Assembly: GCA_947561395.2 (NCBI GenBank)
Contig: OX387185.1
Location: 17,386,366-17,450,365 of the forward strand
Length of the DNA: 64,000 bases
From: Buxus sempervirens
Taxonomy: Eukaryota > Streptophyta > Magnoliopsida > Buxales > Buxaceae
Direction: 5' to 3'
The notes under the pieces were generated by a model that was given only the letters and a program-made list of their open reading frames with translations, was not told the DNA's origin and ran no database searches. Positions 11,455 to 23,464 of this stretch are shown piece after piece. Within the stretch, counting starts at the first letter, position 1. Each line of letters starts with the position of its first letter. A program made the translations under genes and the position numbers.

Positions 11455-14379
11455 GGAGCCTCCTCCTTGAGCAAATGGCACACAACTCTTGTTTTGAATT
11501 CTAGCAAAGAAGAACTCCAAGAGAAGAAGAAAACCACTGTGGAATCGCCTCCAGAACTCAGGTAAGCCTCAACTTTTCTTTTTATTTTCTGTCTTTACAT
11601 TCCTAGATCTAGATCTCTTCTTCTACCTTTTTGTAGTGTAAAGCCTTGTTTGTATGTGTGGAAATCCTTCCCCGGCTCAAAGTATCTCAAGACTCCCCTA
11701 GCCGTAAAACGTGAAGGCGAATCTAGGAGAAACGAGACTGGGGATTGACCCTAGTGCTAGAACCCATGTAGCATAAGGCTTTTGAATGATTGAAAACCGT
11801 TCTATAATCAAAGTACCCTTGATTATTTCGAAGATCCGTGTTTAACGGGGAGAGAGAACAGAGGGAAACGATAATGGAACGGAACCCTAGGCTATGCTAG
11901 AACCTATTTTGTTGAATCTATATGCATGATATGTGGTTGTATTAATCTTACTTGGTTTTCCACTCTTGCACACATATTACACTTTTTTGGTGAATAGGCT
12001 CACATTTGGGGATTTATTACGTTCATTGTGATAAATCTCTAATAAATGGCCTCAATCAAATTCTGGAGTGTTTTTAAATGTTTTTCAAAGGTTTTGGATT
12101 CATCTCACACGAATCTCACACACTTTATAAATTTTCGGATTTGATTTTCTTCAAAAGTGGCCTAACTGGACAGCACCTGTACCCCTACTTCGGACGCCCA
12201 TAACTTCATCATCCGGATGAATTTTGGGGCGATTCCAGAACCATGGGAAAGGTGAGGCTGTCTAGTTTATGTCCACCAAATTTCACAAATTTCTATCTAT
12301 CGGATTTTTGACACCTCTCTGTCGAAGTTGAGTGGACAGTTCAGGTTCAAATACAGAACTTGTCACTTCGACGAACCGCCATGTGTTCGTTTTAAGTTCG
12401 ATTCGAGTGATTTTTGTTTCTGAGTACTCCTTTCTGAGTCTATTTTCAAATCCAGTTGGTTTCATAATTTTTGGATCCCATTTGAATTATTGGTAGCCGA
12501 TTTACTCAGAACTGTTCATTTGTACTTTTCTGGGTAAATCTGTGATCTTCGGGGCCTGTTCGGGAGACCACCCAAGGCACATCCGAAGGGATTTTTGTAT
12601 GAGGCTAGTTTCTTTTGAAATATGGCCATACAAACTTCAATCACACCAAATTTCGTGGACTTTTATTTATTGGATTTTCCTAGACAATTTTCCAAAGTTG
12701 CCCACTTACCACTTTTAAAAATCCCCAGCAGCAACTTCAAAGGAGCATAACTCCTAGATTTTTCATCGGAATGAAGTGAAATTTTGCATGAGACTCTTAT
12801 TGACCCTAATCTTTCAAATGGATTTGGTTTGGTTTAATTTAGAATTGGATTTGAATGATTTCAAGGCAAATGGCATACTTTTTACCGAATTTGATTTAAC
12901 TTGGTTTTGAGCAACTTGAGCTTTGATTTCTATCTTTTGAGATATTCCAGAAATGATATTGACATGAGAGAGGATCTAGAACCCATTTAGATCTTCATGT
13001 GGAAATATCATACATTGGTCTTTTTTCAAGGTTTCTCATGATTTTTAGCAAGCTTTCTTACTTTGTTTTTGCATGAACATACACTTGGCAACCACTTCGT
13101 GTGGATGAATGGGGGTGCCTAACACCTTCCCCCATTCATAATCTAATCCCCTTACCCATCTCTGGATTTGATTTTCAAGAAGGATTATTTTTATCCTAGA
13201 ATACTTCTTTTTTCACTTTTTGCTTATTTTGAATTCTTTGGTGTCCATTTTCACCCCAAAATCATGAATGGTGGCGACTCTCCCACTTTTGCGTTGAGCC
13301 CGTGTGTTGACGGAGGGATGATCATTCCGGTGATTTTTCCCATGTCTCACACAACCACAGTATTAGTAAACCACAATCAATTACAATGATGTGTCAATGT
13401 AGGACTCATGTATTAGAATATCTTGGGTGATTTAACACAAACGTACAATCGCCACCTCACGGTTTACAGGCAAAAGACCTAGCTAGGGTCAATTCCCAAG
13501 CGGAGTACTCACATATGAGTTGGCAAGTACAACCCAGTCAAACGGTTAGTAGGGGTTAGTGATTTGTATATTTATATATACAAAACCATCAAGTCGACCT
13601 CACCGTTGGCAACGGTGGAACGAGTTGCTGCAGCTTACCCCCACATAGGATGGCCTTAATTTGTGGTGGATGCAAGTTCACTACCCCCGGCTTTCAATAG
13701 CTAGGATGAACGGCCGTCCACTACCCACAAATCAGTGTTACGCATGCTGACAACAGCATTAATTTCACACAAGTCACCCAACACACTATTTGGCTTTGAC
13801 ATGGATCCAATTCTACAACCAAGCCCACTAGACCATAAAAACCAACCTTTATTTCCTTATGCTCAATTATCAACAATCTTAAAAATCTAAGCTTCTGGGG
13901 TGAATTTAGGTTCACTACCCACAATACCTCAAGGCATGTGGTGAACTTGAGTTCACTACCCCCAGAATCAAAATTTGTGGTGGATGTAGGTTCACTACCC
14001 CCGGCTCTTAATAGGTAGGGTGAACAGCAGTCTACTACCCACAAATCTAATATGCCATCGGCTTCTGGCCTTTCAAGTGCTTATTTATTATGATAAAAAT
14101 ACCATATACTGTACACGCACAATTCACAGATAAAACCATATCCGAATCATTTGACCCAATTAAAATCAAAAGAAAGAACACAATCTCCTTAAAATTCCAA
14201 ATCAAAACCAATTTTAGTATGACGTAACCAAAAAACCTTGTTATATTGAATTTAAAGATAAATTCAGTAGAAGTACTTTCTAAACACTTAATTTATTCAT
14301 ATATAGATTAGATTTGATAAGAACACATTCCATAATTAAAATCTACTGAAAATTATCCAAAAACAAGTTTTCTGTGTTG

Positions 14380-14660
14380 GACGCTTGACCCTGTGCTTGA
14401 GCACAAGGGTTGAGCGACCCTTTTAAATGGTTTTTAACATGGGCGCTTGACACATTGCTCAAGCAATGGTGCTGGGCGCCCCTTATAATTGGTTTTAACA
14501 TGGGCGCTTGACACATTGCTCAAGCAATGGTGTTGGGCGCCCCTTATAAATGATGTTAACTTGGGCACTTGACACATTGCTCAAGCAATGGTGTTAGGCG
14601 CCCCTTATAAAGTTGGCCCCATTTGGGCGCTTGACCCCAAATCTTGAGCGACTGGAAAAT
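14380..14660. repeat. Tandem inverted-repeat array, GGGCGCTTGA / TCAAGCAATG, about 61-bp unit
   Basis: Four to five units each contain GGGCGCTTGACACATTG, then CTCAAGCAATGG and a GGGCGCCCCTTATAA tail. CTTGA and TCAAG are inverted within each unit, and GGGCGCC is itself near-palindromic. The block lies in LTR A in the region equivalent to the GCGCTCACT cassette of the solo A LTR (3990-4262), although the repeated word differs. Confidence 0.85.
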
Positions 14661-15331
14661 TCTCCAGAATCGCACATTTTCGGAACCTCTGTTTTTGTGA
14701 ATCTAAACTACAAAACTTGTTCTATTCAATTGAAATCACTTAGAAAACAGTCATAAGCATTCAAGAATCAAAACCTAACAGCTTACAATCTGATTTATAC
14801 AGTATAAATTCCTCCGACCCAAATTAGACATTTGAACTACGGAAATTTCATCTAAAACAAAACGAATAGTGATTCTCTGTTAAAACTGAAATTCCTACAC
14901 AAGTTAAGAGTAGAGATGTGCTACTTACATATTCGACCTCTTCTTCCTCTACTCTCCTTCTCTCGTTTCTGCTCTTCCTTTCTCCATCTTTCCACGAGCA
15001 ACCAAAACCTTTTGGTTTCCTTGGGTAATTTATAACTAACCTAAACCAATTTAAACCGGTCTACTTAAAATGAACCAACCCAAACCAAACCAAACCAAAA
15101 GGGTTTCTTTTAAAATTTGATTCAATGTATACACCAATTCTTACATTAATAACTTAGCATTATCATTCAACCATCAGATTTCTACAAACCTTTGAGATCT
15201 GAGTCATGTCAACCTTTTTCTATTCTAATCAATAGTTGATTTACTAAATTAATTTATTTAATTAATCTAATTAAATCACTTAACATTTATTTACCCTAAA
15301 TTAAAAATACTTAAGATTACAGGATCTTATA

Positions 15332-16451
15332 GTCTAGTTAAAGATTTGAGACTTTCAAAAATACGATTGCCAGAAGGTTGCTTTGCCTGGCTCTCCATAG
15401 CTCTAGGACAATCTATTCTGATATAACCAAATTCACCACACCCATAACATTGCACATCGTTAGAAAGAGATCTCTGCGCCTATTGGAATCTGCCACCAAA
15501 TCCCCTAGAACTCTACAGCTGCTGACTACCCTAGCCAGCTCCACCAAAGCTAGACTTCACACTATGAGTCTTTGCTGACCTCAGAGGTAGTATAAAATGG
15601 TGTCCTGAACCTAGATCTCTTCCCATTGTCACCACTCCTCCAAGACTGGGTCACAGAACTCCCAGATGGTGTTGCCATCTCAAATCTCCCTTTCCTCTGC
15701 TCAGTTTTTTTTTTCTGTTCCCTTGACTTGAAAAATTATTCTGTATCTCTTTCAACTCTCAGGGCCACATCAACAGCTTCATAATACTCTGTAATCTTAA
15801 AAGGAATCAATCTACTCTTGAATCTGGGCTTTAGGCCTTGTACAAACTTCTTAGCCTTCCGCACCTCAGAATCAATCATATTAGGAGCAAATCGAGACAG
15901 CTCCGCAAACTTTGCATCATATTGAGCTCATCATACTTAGCTATTGATATTTGTCCCTGCTTCAGTCGGACAAATGCCTCGAACTGCTGGTCTCTGAAGC
16001 TTTCTAGGAAGTATCGATCAAAGAAAAGCTGTTTGAATGCTTCCCAGATTATTTCCTCAGCATCACCTTCAATTATAGTCCACCACTAGAACTCTGCATG
16101 TCCTTCTAGGGTAAAAGTGGCCAACTGCACCTTCTTTTCCTCCACACAGTCAAAGGCTTTGAAAATTTTCTCTATGTTCTCTATCCATCTCAAGGCAGCC
16201 ATGGAATCTGCTCCCGCTTCAAATGATGGTGGCTTCATTTTCTTGAACAAATCCATCCACTTACTTGGTTGAGGCTCCTCAGCAGCCCTCAACTCCCTCC
16301 TATCATCTCTTTCCTGCTACCTCTGCATAGTGGAAGCAATAGCCTCAAGGATTTGATACACATCACTTCGTCTCCCAGTATTCTCAAGCTCCTTTCCAGC
16401 ACTAGAACTGTTGGCAGCTTGCACTTGCTTTCCTTTCCTTCCACCCAGCAT
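15332..16451 (-). pseudogene. Gag of chromovirus B
   Basis: The minus-strand frame starts near the Met at 16451 (MLGGRKGK) and shows the Gag core: KWMDLFKKMKPPSFEAGAD, ALRWIENIEKIF, TFTLEGHAEF, then QLFFDRYFLESFRDQQFEAF. A zinc-knuckle relic near 15400-15470 reads CYGCGEFGYIRIDC, with the expected His replaced by Tyr. In-frame stops at about 16314 and 16083 and a frameshift near 15930 break it. Upstream lie the PBS (16618) and LTR B. Downstream the frame runs directly into LTR A at 15331. Its protease and integrase are probably those at 6530-8366. Confidence 0.8.
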
Positions 16452-16617
16452 TCTAATAGAAAGAAAGTGTGTTTCAATTAATACAACACATAACCTAATA
16501 CAACACAATATTCATCACACAATACAAACAATCGTGATGCTAGTCCTAATCTACCATTCCTAATTACAACTACCCATCTCACTCTTCTAATGTCACTTTA
16601 GTCTAAGGCACAATATT

Positions 16618-16630
16618 GCTCCGATACTAC
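16618..16630 (-). other. Degenerate primer binding site of element B
   Basis: The minus strand reads GTAGTATCGGAGC, a mutated form of TGGTATCAGAGC, four bases inside the LTR edge at 16635. Confidence 0.6.
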
Positions 16631-16634
16631 TTTC

Positions 16635-18494
16635 TGTCATATCCCCTTTAATTAATTAAATTAACCCAGGGACATAACAGTCACTTAACTATCTTAATAG
16701 TTACTAATCTTCCCACAATGAGACAGCTGGCTATCAGAGTATAATAAAATATACAACAGTGGAACATGGGAACAAGTTGTGCACCAAAGACAAGTAACAT
16801 CCGCTATTTTCACAATATTTACAAAACCGAAATTTAAAAGTCTGATTATACATCAATTTACATGTCTTTCCTTATGTTCTCTCTCTATCTCTTCCCAACT
16901 ATACTAGTGAGGATTCATCCAATACTTAACTTGAAATGTTAAAATCGGATCATAAGCTCACAGCACAGTAAGGAAACCTCACTAATAACAAACACATATA
17001 CAATTCAATCATGTATATATCTCATATACTATCAACAGAATATTTCATCACATCTCACCATGTCATATCAAGTAACATGATTAACATGTTATAACCCAAT
17101 ACAGATATCAATCATAGATACAATGCATGTATGTTATGTTTTTATGCACGCACTATCCATGTCTGACATGATGGGGCAAGCGGAGGTCTTCCTTTTACCC
17201 CTCGTGTACAGTCCATGCTCCTTCCAACTAAGCGGTGGTGCAAGATCTCACAGAGAAGGCAATCACCTTAACCTCCATCAACGGTGGTTTGGGATCGATT
17301 ATACAACTTAAATTGACTGTGGCTAGCTGGAGGTTGTGGGAGCACTCTTCAACCACTTCCTGTGTGGCCACTCACAAGGTTTAGGGACTTTCAGCCCCAA
17401 GGGTTCTTTTTCTCTTCTCCTCCTACTTTCCAAAGAAACATGGGTTATCACCCGTGGGGAGTCACATCTTGGCATCCCCAGATAGTGCCATGCATTCTAT
17501 TAGGTCACTCCGAAAACCTCATTATGTCAGGGGATGCAATATCATGCATGACCACTAGACAGTAATAGTCTAAACAATTATCATCATAATTTAGCAGTTC
17601 AAATAATCCATCAATAATTGTAAAGCCAATTCTATAAGCATGAACTCACAATAATGATGCACAAACTTAACAAATAACATGTTCATCAAATACAATTGAT
17701 TTTATATTGAAATATGCAATAATTTAGTCTCACAATTAATTGCCCCTAGATCCACGATTAATTGCAGCTCACAATTTGGTTTAAGATTAATCGTCTATCC
17801 ACGATTAGCTTTCAGAGTTTCTTTTAGCATTTAGGATTAATCGTCATATGCCACGATTACTCGACCACTATTAAAAACCAATAACTCCTTTTCCAATGAT
17901 CTCCTATGGTATCCAAGACGTCTTAGGCATTTCTTTGCATTGAATAACATTCAGTGTCATAAATTGAATCATCACACCTCAATATAGTACAGAAATATAC
18001 AGTTATAACATGATTTCACTAATCATTCATAGCCGTAATAATTCAAATGTAAGGATTAGGCAATCTGAAATAATCACTGATAGTATAGCATAATAATACT
18101 AATTCCCAATCTATCCACACAGAACCGCAACATCATCAAGAGTTACAGTAATCACTGCATAAAGGAATTAGTAAGCCTCCCTTGCGTTTCCTCTCTTTCT
18201 CTTCTTCTTTTTCTCCTTCTTTCTTTTTCGGAGCTTTTTTTTTTGCTTCAACTAGCTTCACACACGAGCATATAAACCTTCACCTGCTTGCTTGGCTTTA
18301 TATAAAATTTTTTTGATTTGGTGTCACGTCACACCACAGAACCCAACTACACGACTATTCAAATATCTCTAACGCACATGTTAATTCAAACTAAAATGAA
18401 ATAACCTCATTGGTCAATCAAAATACACAAATTTGATATTAAAAGACTATAATGCCCTCTTCATTAGCACTAAAAATACACAGATAAAATTACA
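16635..18494 (-). repeat. LTR B, 5' LTR of chromovirus B
   Basis: It runs from TGTCATATCCCC to AAAATTACA (1860 bp) with TG and CA ends. 17366-18494 matches the partial partner at 5440-6448. Inverted ATTAATCG/CGATTA words occur at about 17740-17880. The sequence after the outer edge is GGTTA; the partner target duplication was not found because the other end of B is truncated. Confidence 0.75.
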
Positions 18495-20044
18495 GGTTAG
18501 TACTAAGTTATAGTCTAAGGAAGTTCATAGGCACCCCAGTCCACCCCGTCAAAAGACTGGTCCCTCGAGTTAACCTAATTAGACTTTGCATTCGAATGGT
18601 TCGTCTCATCCTTTCCGACTCCTACATTTACGATTCGGGGCCCGTTTGGGCTTCAAGGAGCCTAGCCCAATTTGATTTATTATGTTCTTTTATTTAAAAT
18701 GTGCTGAGGGGCCTGTTGGAAGACCTACCAAGTCAAATCAGGACGTGTAAAGGCCCGAGTCTGAGTTGGGTTTAGGATCCATCCAGATTTTGGTTTATTA
18801 TGTTTTGTTTTAGATTGATTTCAAACCAGCAGGAAGTAGGTTTTTGAAATTGTCTATTATTGACTGCTTTCTCTAGACGGCCCAGATTTATTCCTTCTTG
18901 GCCGGTGGCTAAGCAGCCTAGGCCTTATCTATTTTGTTTCGGACTTTGAATGGGCCTTTGGGTTCTTATTTATTTCTGGACTGGTGTATTGAAGGTATAG
19001 GGACCGTCCGTCCTACAGAGTTCATCCATTTGGTCTAAAATGGGTAGAAGCCATTTTGCAATATCTGGCTATTGCCACCTAAGTAGTCTGGGCCTATTTC
19101 TTTCATTTTTGAGCTTTACAATGGGCCTCTGGGCCTTTATTCAAATTGGAATGGAAGATTGGATTACAAGTCTTGTAAGTGCCCTATCAAGTCTACCCAA
19201 ATGGCCAAAAAGGCCTGCATGCTTTTCCTGGGTGCTGGTCGCTTAGCTTGAGCGGCCCGGTGTTCTTTGTTTTTTTTTTCAGGCTGCGCTAATTGGGCGG
19301 CTACAAGGAGTCTCCCTTAAAATTGATTTTTCGAATGGGCCTTGTTTGGTGAGGCGGATGGAGTATTTCTATGCGGGGTTTTTGGCTACCCCACAATGGT
19401 TTCCAAAGTGAGTGAATTAGTTCAATTTAAAGTGTGATTAACCAAATGAATTAGGGGATAGACTTGGGGCCTTTCTCCCTATTCATGAACATTAAGCTCA
19501 TGATCACAAAGTGGGGATGAGATTCCCCACTTCTAAGCTAACGGCAAATCCCCTTCCTTCTTAGTAAGGAAGGAGATTACAAGCCCGATTGGCTATGCCA
19601 TGAGTCCAAGATTCAAATCAAGTGGCATGTGAACATTACAACGCATAATTTAACATTAAAATTTGCCAGGAAATGCAGGAAATGTGCTTGTATGTGTGTT
19701 GGCATGGAGTGTGCATGCTATACCTGATGAACATCATAAAAGTCACAGAAATGGTGGAGAAGTGTATGTTTGTTTGCAAAGGTACCCAGGCAAGAGAAGG
19801 GAAAAGAGGGGTACTTAAAAGGGGTTACATTAATCCAGAATTGGACAAAACCAACTATAATAGCAAAGGTGTTAATGCTATTTATATGGCCATATCTACT
19901 GGTGAATTCAAGAGAGTGTCTATTTAGATTAGGCTAAATAGGTTTTATTTAATCTTGTAATTTTCTAGATGTTGCTTGGTAGTTCACAACATCTTAAAAA
20001 ATCAGTTTTGTCTTGTCTTTATGTGGTTTTGTCATGGAACAGCT
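18495..20044. other. No gene seen; diverged tandem repeats
   Basis: 18600-19340 contains several loosely related units rich in GGGCC/GGCCTTTGGG words and TTTATTATGTTTTGTTT tracts; 18900-18980 and 19080-19160 are the most alike. Small hairpins occur at 19512-19531 (GTGGGGAT...ATTCCCCAC) and 19550-19577. No protein domain could be recognised in the short frames at 19040-19246 or 19673-19927. It is probably the internal or leader region of a decayed LTR element ending at 20045. Confidence 0.45.
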
Positions 20045-20570
20045 AAAAGGGGGAGTTTGTTAGGTTTTCGCAAATTGTCGGCTTATTTCCATGCCAAAAA
20101 TGTGTTTAAAGTGTTTAGGATAATTCATAGTGATTGTGTGTCAAAGGGTGTTACAAATGAAGCAAAATAGAGCATTTTATAATGATCACTAGAGGGTGTG
20201 ATATGAAGGCTCAAGTTCTGAATAAAAGCTTGTATAGAGACCTGCAACCCCAGACTAATGCTAGAGAGCACTTGATACGTTGCTTGAGTGATGGAAGACC
20301 TAAAGCTGAAGGCTCTACCACTCGGTCTAGCGCTCTCCAGTGCTAGACACTATCTGTGCTTTGTCTTTGTTTTTCTACATAACTCAAGAGTACCGCTTGA
20401 CAATGCTAGATGCATGACTCAAGCAATTACGTATATGGTGTGGACCCATTCTACAACAAGTGGTTTTTTGGTTGGTTTAGACTGACTGTGAGACTCGTGC
20501 TAGACAGGGCACTCGAGCCATCATTCGCAAAAATTTCTGAAAATTCAGTTTTTGAATTCTATTTCAAGCA
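20045..20570 (+). repeat. Polypurine tract and 3' LTR fragment, probable Copia (SIRE-like)
   Basis: AAAAGGGGGAG (20045-20055) is followed by TGTTAGGTTTTCGC at 20058, a PPT plus LTR start of the style seen in SIRE/Maximus Copia elements. The following 500 bp carry GCTAGAC/CTCAAGC words in both directions, as in other LTRs here. The LTR end could not be fixed. The assignment rests on the PPT-LTR junction only. Confidence 0.4.
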
Positions 20571-20916
20571 TACTTCTTAGGGAAATAGGCCTACACACAC
20601 AATATGTGGATGTGTGTGTTCGAAGTATAAGAATTAGCAAGAAAGTTCGAAGTGAAATTCGAATATCCGCAAACCACAAAAAAGATAGATTGATGTAAAT
20701 CACATACGAAATGATAATAACTATAAAGAAGACAAAACGTTTTTCTGATCCGAAGCACATCCAAAGACACTACTTGTGTGAAATTTACTTTATAAATCAA
20801 ATTCTCATGGCAGCTTCCTATAGAAAGTTATAGTACTTGGTCTCTTCAATGACATCATGACGGACACAACAGCATACGATGTAAAATGACACGGTTCAGC
20901 CACAGCCCATTTATGA
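20560..20916 (-). other. Downstream flank of the AKR gene
   Basis: AT-rich non-coding sequence follows the AKR stop codon on the minus strand. It probably includes the 3' untranslated region. No clear poly(A) signal could be assigned. Confidence 0.35.
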
Positions 20917-21141
20917 TCATACTTCTCCATCCCATAGCTCCTGAGTAGATTTGAAGGGCCCATTAGTTGAGATAAACATATTCCCAGTAAGACCTCTTTG
21001 CTGTGGAATTTGATTGATTTCATTGTAATCTTCCACACTCAAAGACCAATCAAATATTTCTAAGTTCTCTTTCATCCTCTCCACGTTGAAGCTCTTTACT
21101 AGCACAATCACCTCTTGCTCATACGCCCATCTCAAACAAAC
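20917..21141 (-). CDS. AKR exon 4 (C-terminus)
   Basis: It begins after acceptor AATGCAG with GTTTGTTTGAGATGG (VCLRW), in phase 0 with the end of exon 3, and ends LWDGEV-stop, the usual C-terminal motif. It contains [12 protein letters not shown], which binds the NADPH phosphate in this family. Its 75 codons have no disabling change. It is separated from exon 3 by 26,280 bp. Confidence 0.85.
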   Translation of the reverse strand, partial: VCLRWAYEQEVIVLVKSFNVERMKENLEIFDWSLSVEDYNEINQIPQQRGLTGNMFISTNGPFKSTQELWDGEV

Positions 21142-21339
21142 CTGCATTAAATTTTCTCCTTTCGTAAATATTGCTAATAATGAAAAACAAAAGTGAATTG
21201 TTCTTCAACCATTTAACTAACACAAAAAATTTCCAATTAATTAGAAATAAATAAGAGACTAGTTTTTTTTTTTCCAATAAAAACAGCAACTGCCAATGAA
21301 CTGACGAAAATAGAAAATGAAGATAGAAGAATTCAGATC

Positions 21340-21917
21340 TGGAAATAGTATTCCCTGCTGTATTTTTTTTTCATATTTTATGGGAGTATTACATCACCTT
21401 TTATAGGATCTTACCTAACTATGAATAAAGAAAGAAACTTTACATTCTGGAAACATTCCAGAGAATATCTACAGCAGTACAATCAGTTAGGAAATGATTC
21501 AAAACAGATCCTATAATCAAGGAACTAATCAAGGAACTAATTCCTAATCGGTTAAGGAAATAAATCTCCAGATCCTTCAATTTAGGAACTAATTCTTCAA
21601 CATGAACTGCCTATTAATGGAAGATTTCTCCCATATAAAAATGGTCCTCTACTAAGTCCAAGATGTTTGTCTTCTCCTAAAATTGTATACTTGTGTGACA
21701 GAGAGAGACTCTTGTCATGTGAGTTAACTTATATCTGGTAGTGTCTGAGATCTTTTAGAATCTCTCGTGTCTGGGATCTTTTGGAATTTGTCCATATATT
21801 ACAAAAGATTTATGCTGTGAAAAAATAGAAACTTGTATTTTCAATTCTGAGATGTGGATATAATCTTTTGATATTAATTAGCTTTTGGAGCAGGATCAGG
21901 TATACAACAAATTCAAA
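21340..21917 (+). repeat. Degenerate Copia-like LTR end (left)
   Basis: 21605-21915 resembles 47030-47385 (shared CCTATTAATG, CCTCTA, GTCTTCTCCT, TTTTGGA-CAGG, GGTATACAA). It is followed by TTAGTATCAAAAAGC, a decayed form of the TTGGTATCAGAGC primer site. The left boundary near 21340 is a guess. This may be one old Copia insertion split by the Tat element, or two related fragments. Confidence 0.4.
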
Positions 21918-23101
21918 CATTAGTATCAAAAAGCAATTTAAATTGCAGCTCATGATTAATTCCATGTAATCCTTCTTTGTTTAGAGTTTTGTGTCTAAAT
22001 ATGACTGCAAAAGATGAAAAAGAAAAGATCACATATTCGCTTTGGCATGATGAATGGGATTATTGGGCCAAAATCTACTACGTAGGCTGTGGAAAGCCAA
22101 GCCCAAGTGTGGGCTGCACAGACACGGCAAAGCGCCAGGCCAAGCATTTGACCTAGGCTAACCTGTGTTCAAGCAAATTGCATGGCTAGGCTGATACATG
22201 GCCAAGCAAAGTGCATGGCTTAAGTCGATGCGTGGCCCAATATAGTGCACAGCCTTGGCCCTTTCTAGCATTGTGGTACGCATGTGTGCATGGGCCAACC
22301 CTAGAGTGCATTGCAAGTAATTAAAAATGATGAAAATAAGGCAACCATCTTCTGATAGACGATTGAGGGTGTCTAACACCTTACTTCCACTAGAAAACAC
22401 GGGGGCATAGTGGGTGACCTTACACTGGTAGTAAGCATTTTCTGCCCCAAAAACTTTTTTTACTAGTGGTAACAACATTTATGGATCCTAAAAGTTGAGG
22501 CAAATTTTCACGCGAAAAACCCATGGTGTAAGGTTTTTGCTGCGAAATAGCCTTTACCTGAAATATCAAGTTTTACCGGCGGGGATGCGTTAATGTTGGT
22601 AAAAAGTTGGCGGGAACTTCCTACCAAATAGAAGATTTTTTTCGACGGTATAATGCCGTCGGGTATGATACTTTACCGGTGGTAACTACTACTAGTAAAG
22701 GCTTAGTAAAAAATAAAAAAAGGCCTGTTGTCTGGTGGTAAAAGTGGAAAGTAAAATTATTTTCATGGCCGTTTACCGGTGGCAATTTCCCATCGGTAAA
22801 AGTCCTTTTTTTTATAGGTGGTAAACTTCTGCACTATCACAAAAAAGTGGCTTTTATTTGTAGTGTTTACTTATAACCCCTTTACTCATGAATCTGGATT
22901 TGTCTTTTTTTTCATTATTTTTGCATTCTTTTATATGCTTTACTGACCATAAACACCTAAACTCTATGATTGGTTGTGACTCCTAATCTAATCCAAGTCC
23001 CGTGTAAGGCACGTTGGGGATCTAGTGATCTCCATGGTTTTACAATTAGAAAGATCATATGAAATTATATACTTAAGAATTTGCTGGAATTTGTCAATCA
23101 T
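21918..23101. other. Copia-like internal remnant with CACTA insertion
   Basis: An ATG at 22001 opens a short frame reading TAKDEKEKITYSLWHDEW, loosely like a Copia Gag start, which decays within 100 bp. The CACTA-like element (22388-22865) interrupts the stretch. Nothing else is recognisable. Confidence 0.3.
22388..22865. mobile_element. Small non-autonomous CACTA-like element
   Basis: The ends are CACTAGAAAACAC and, inverted, CACTACAAATAAAAGCC (right end reads TTTGTAGTG). The subterminal parts are full of TACCGGTGG, TACCGGCGG and ATCGGTAAA words in both directions, typical of plant CACTA subterminal repeats. The flanking trinucleotides are TTC and TTT, an imperfect 3-bp duplication. At 478 bp it has no transposase. 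The left terminal repeat matches the right only weakly after CACTA. Confidence 0.55.
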
Positions 23102-23142
23102 GCTTTTGTTTACACCCGCCATAGCTCGGAAAATAGAAGAAA

Positions 23143-23152
23143 GCCACGTGGC
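23143..23152. promoter_or_regulatory. G-box palindrome GCCACGTGGC
   Basis: A perfect 10-bp palindrome containing CACGTG, the bZIP/bHLH binding core of plants, 315 bp upstream of the LTR TATA box. The 3' LTR copy at 45460-45469 is mutated to GCCACATGGC. Confidence 0.5.
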
Positions 23153-23268
23153 ACCTACATGGACTGATCTCACCAGAGAAGCCACGTCAACGTCTACATG
23201 GGCTAGACACACGACTGAAGCCACGTATGCACATATAACGGGAAAACTGTTCTCTTACGTTTAAGGGA

Positions 23269-23276
23269 TGACGTCA
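23269..23276. promoter_or_regulatory. TGACGTCA palindrome (bZIP/TGA-type site)
   Basis: An 8-bp perfect palindrome of the C-box/CRE type recognised by plant bZIP factors, about 180 bp upstream of the TATA box. The 3' LTR has TGATGTCA at 45585-45592. Confidence 0.5.
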
Positions 23277-23457
23277 CCGTCAATATAGGATTGACCGCTG
23301 AGACCATGTGGATAGGCAACGATGGATAAGGAAGTTATTTGTTAAAGATCGTGGCAAGAGGTTATCTTACACGGACGAACGGAAATATATGGATAACTCT
23401 CGGAACAGACATAGAGTTTGTGCAAACATGGATTGTTAGCAACCGTCAAAATCCAGC

Positions 23458-23464
23458 TATAAAA
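23458..23464 (+). promoter_or_regulatory. TATA box of the Tat LTR
   Basis: AGCTATAAAAGGCAC, conserved as GGCTATAAAAAGCAC in the 3' LTR near 45774. It would start genomic RNA within the LTR. Confidence 0.65.

Larger units (their letters stand above)
11059..13351 (+). mobile_element. Solo LTR, family C, nested in LTR A
   Basis: It starts TGTAGACACCCCAAATTG, ends CCCATGTCTCACA, is 2293 bp, and is flanked by perfect CAACC duplications (11054-11058, 13352-13356). It shows TATAAATA at 11447, AGCCGTAAAACGTGAAG at 11699-11715, a GGGGGTG-CCTAA-CACC hairpin at 13111-13133 and TGGCGACTC at 13273, all shared with other family C LTRs. No internal region remains. Confidence 0.92.
10461..15331 (-). repeat. 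LTR A (5' LTR of chromovirus A), interrupted
   Basis: The low edge TGTGATGCCTCGG abuts the PBS. The high edge is taken at GGATCTTATA (15331), equivalent to GGGTCTTACA of the solo copy at 5027. About 2573 bp belong to this LTR after removing the nested solo C LTR (11059-13351 plus one target duplication). Internal repeats include CACTACCCCCGG words around 13660-14030 and the GGGCGCTTGA array at 14380-14660. Immediately beyond 15331 lies gag of another element (B), so the LTR either inserted into B or joined it by recombination. Confidence 0.65.
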
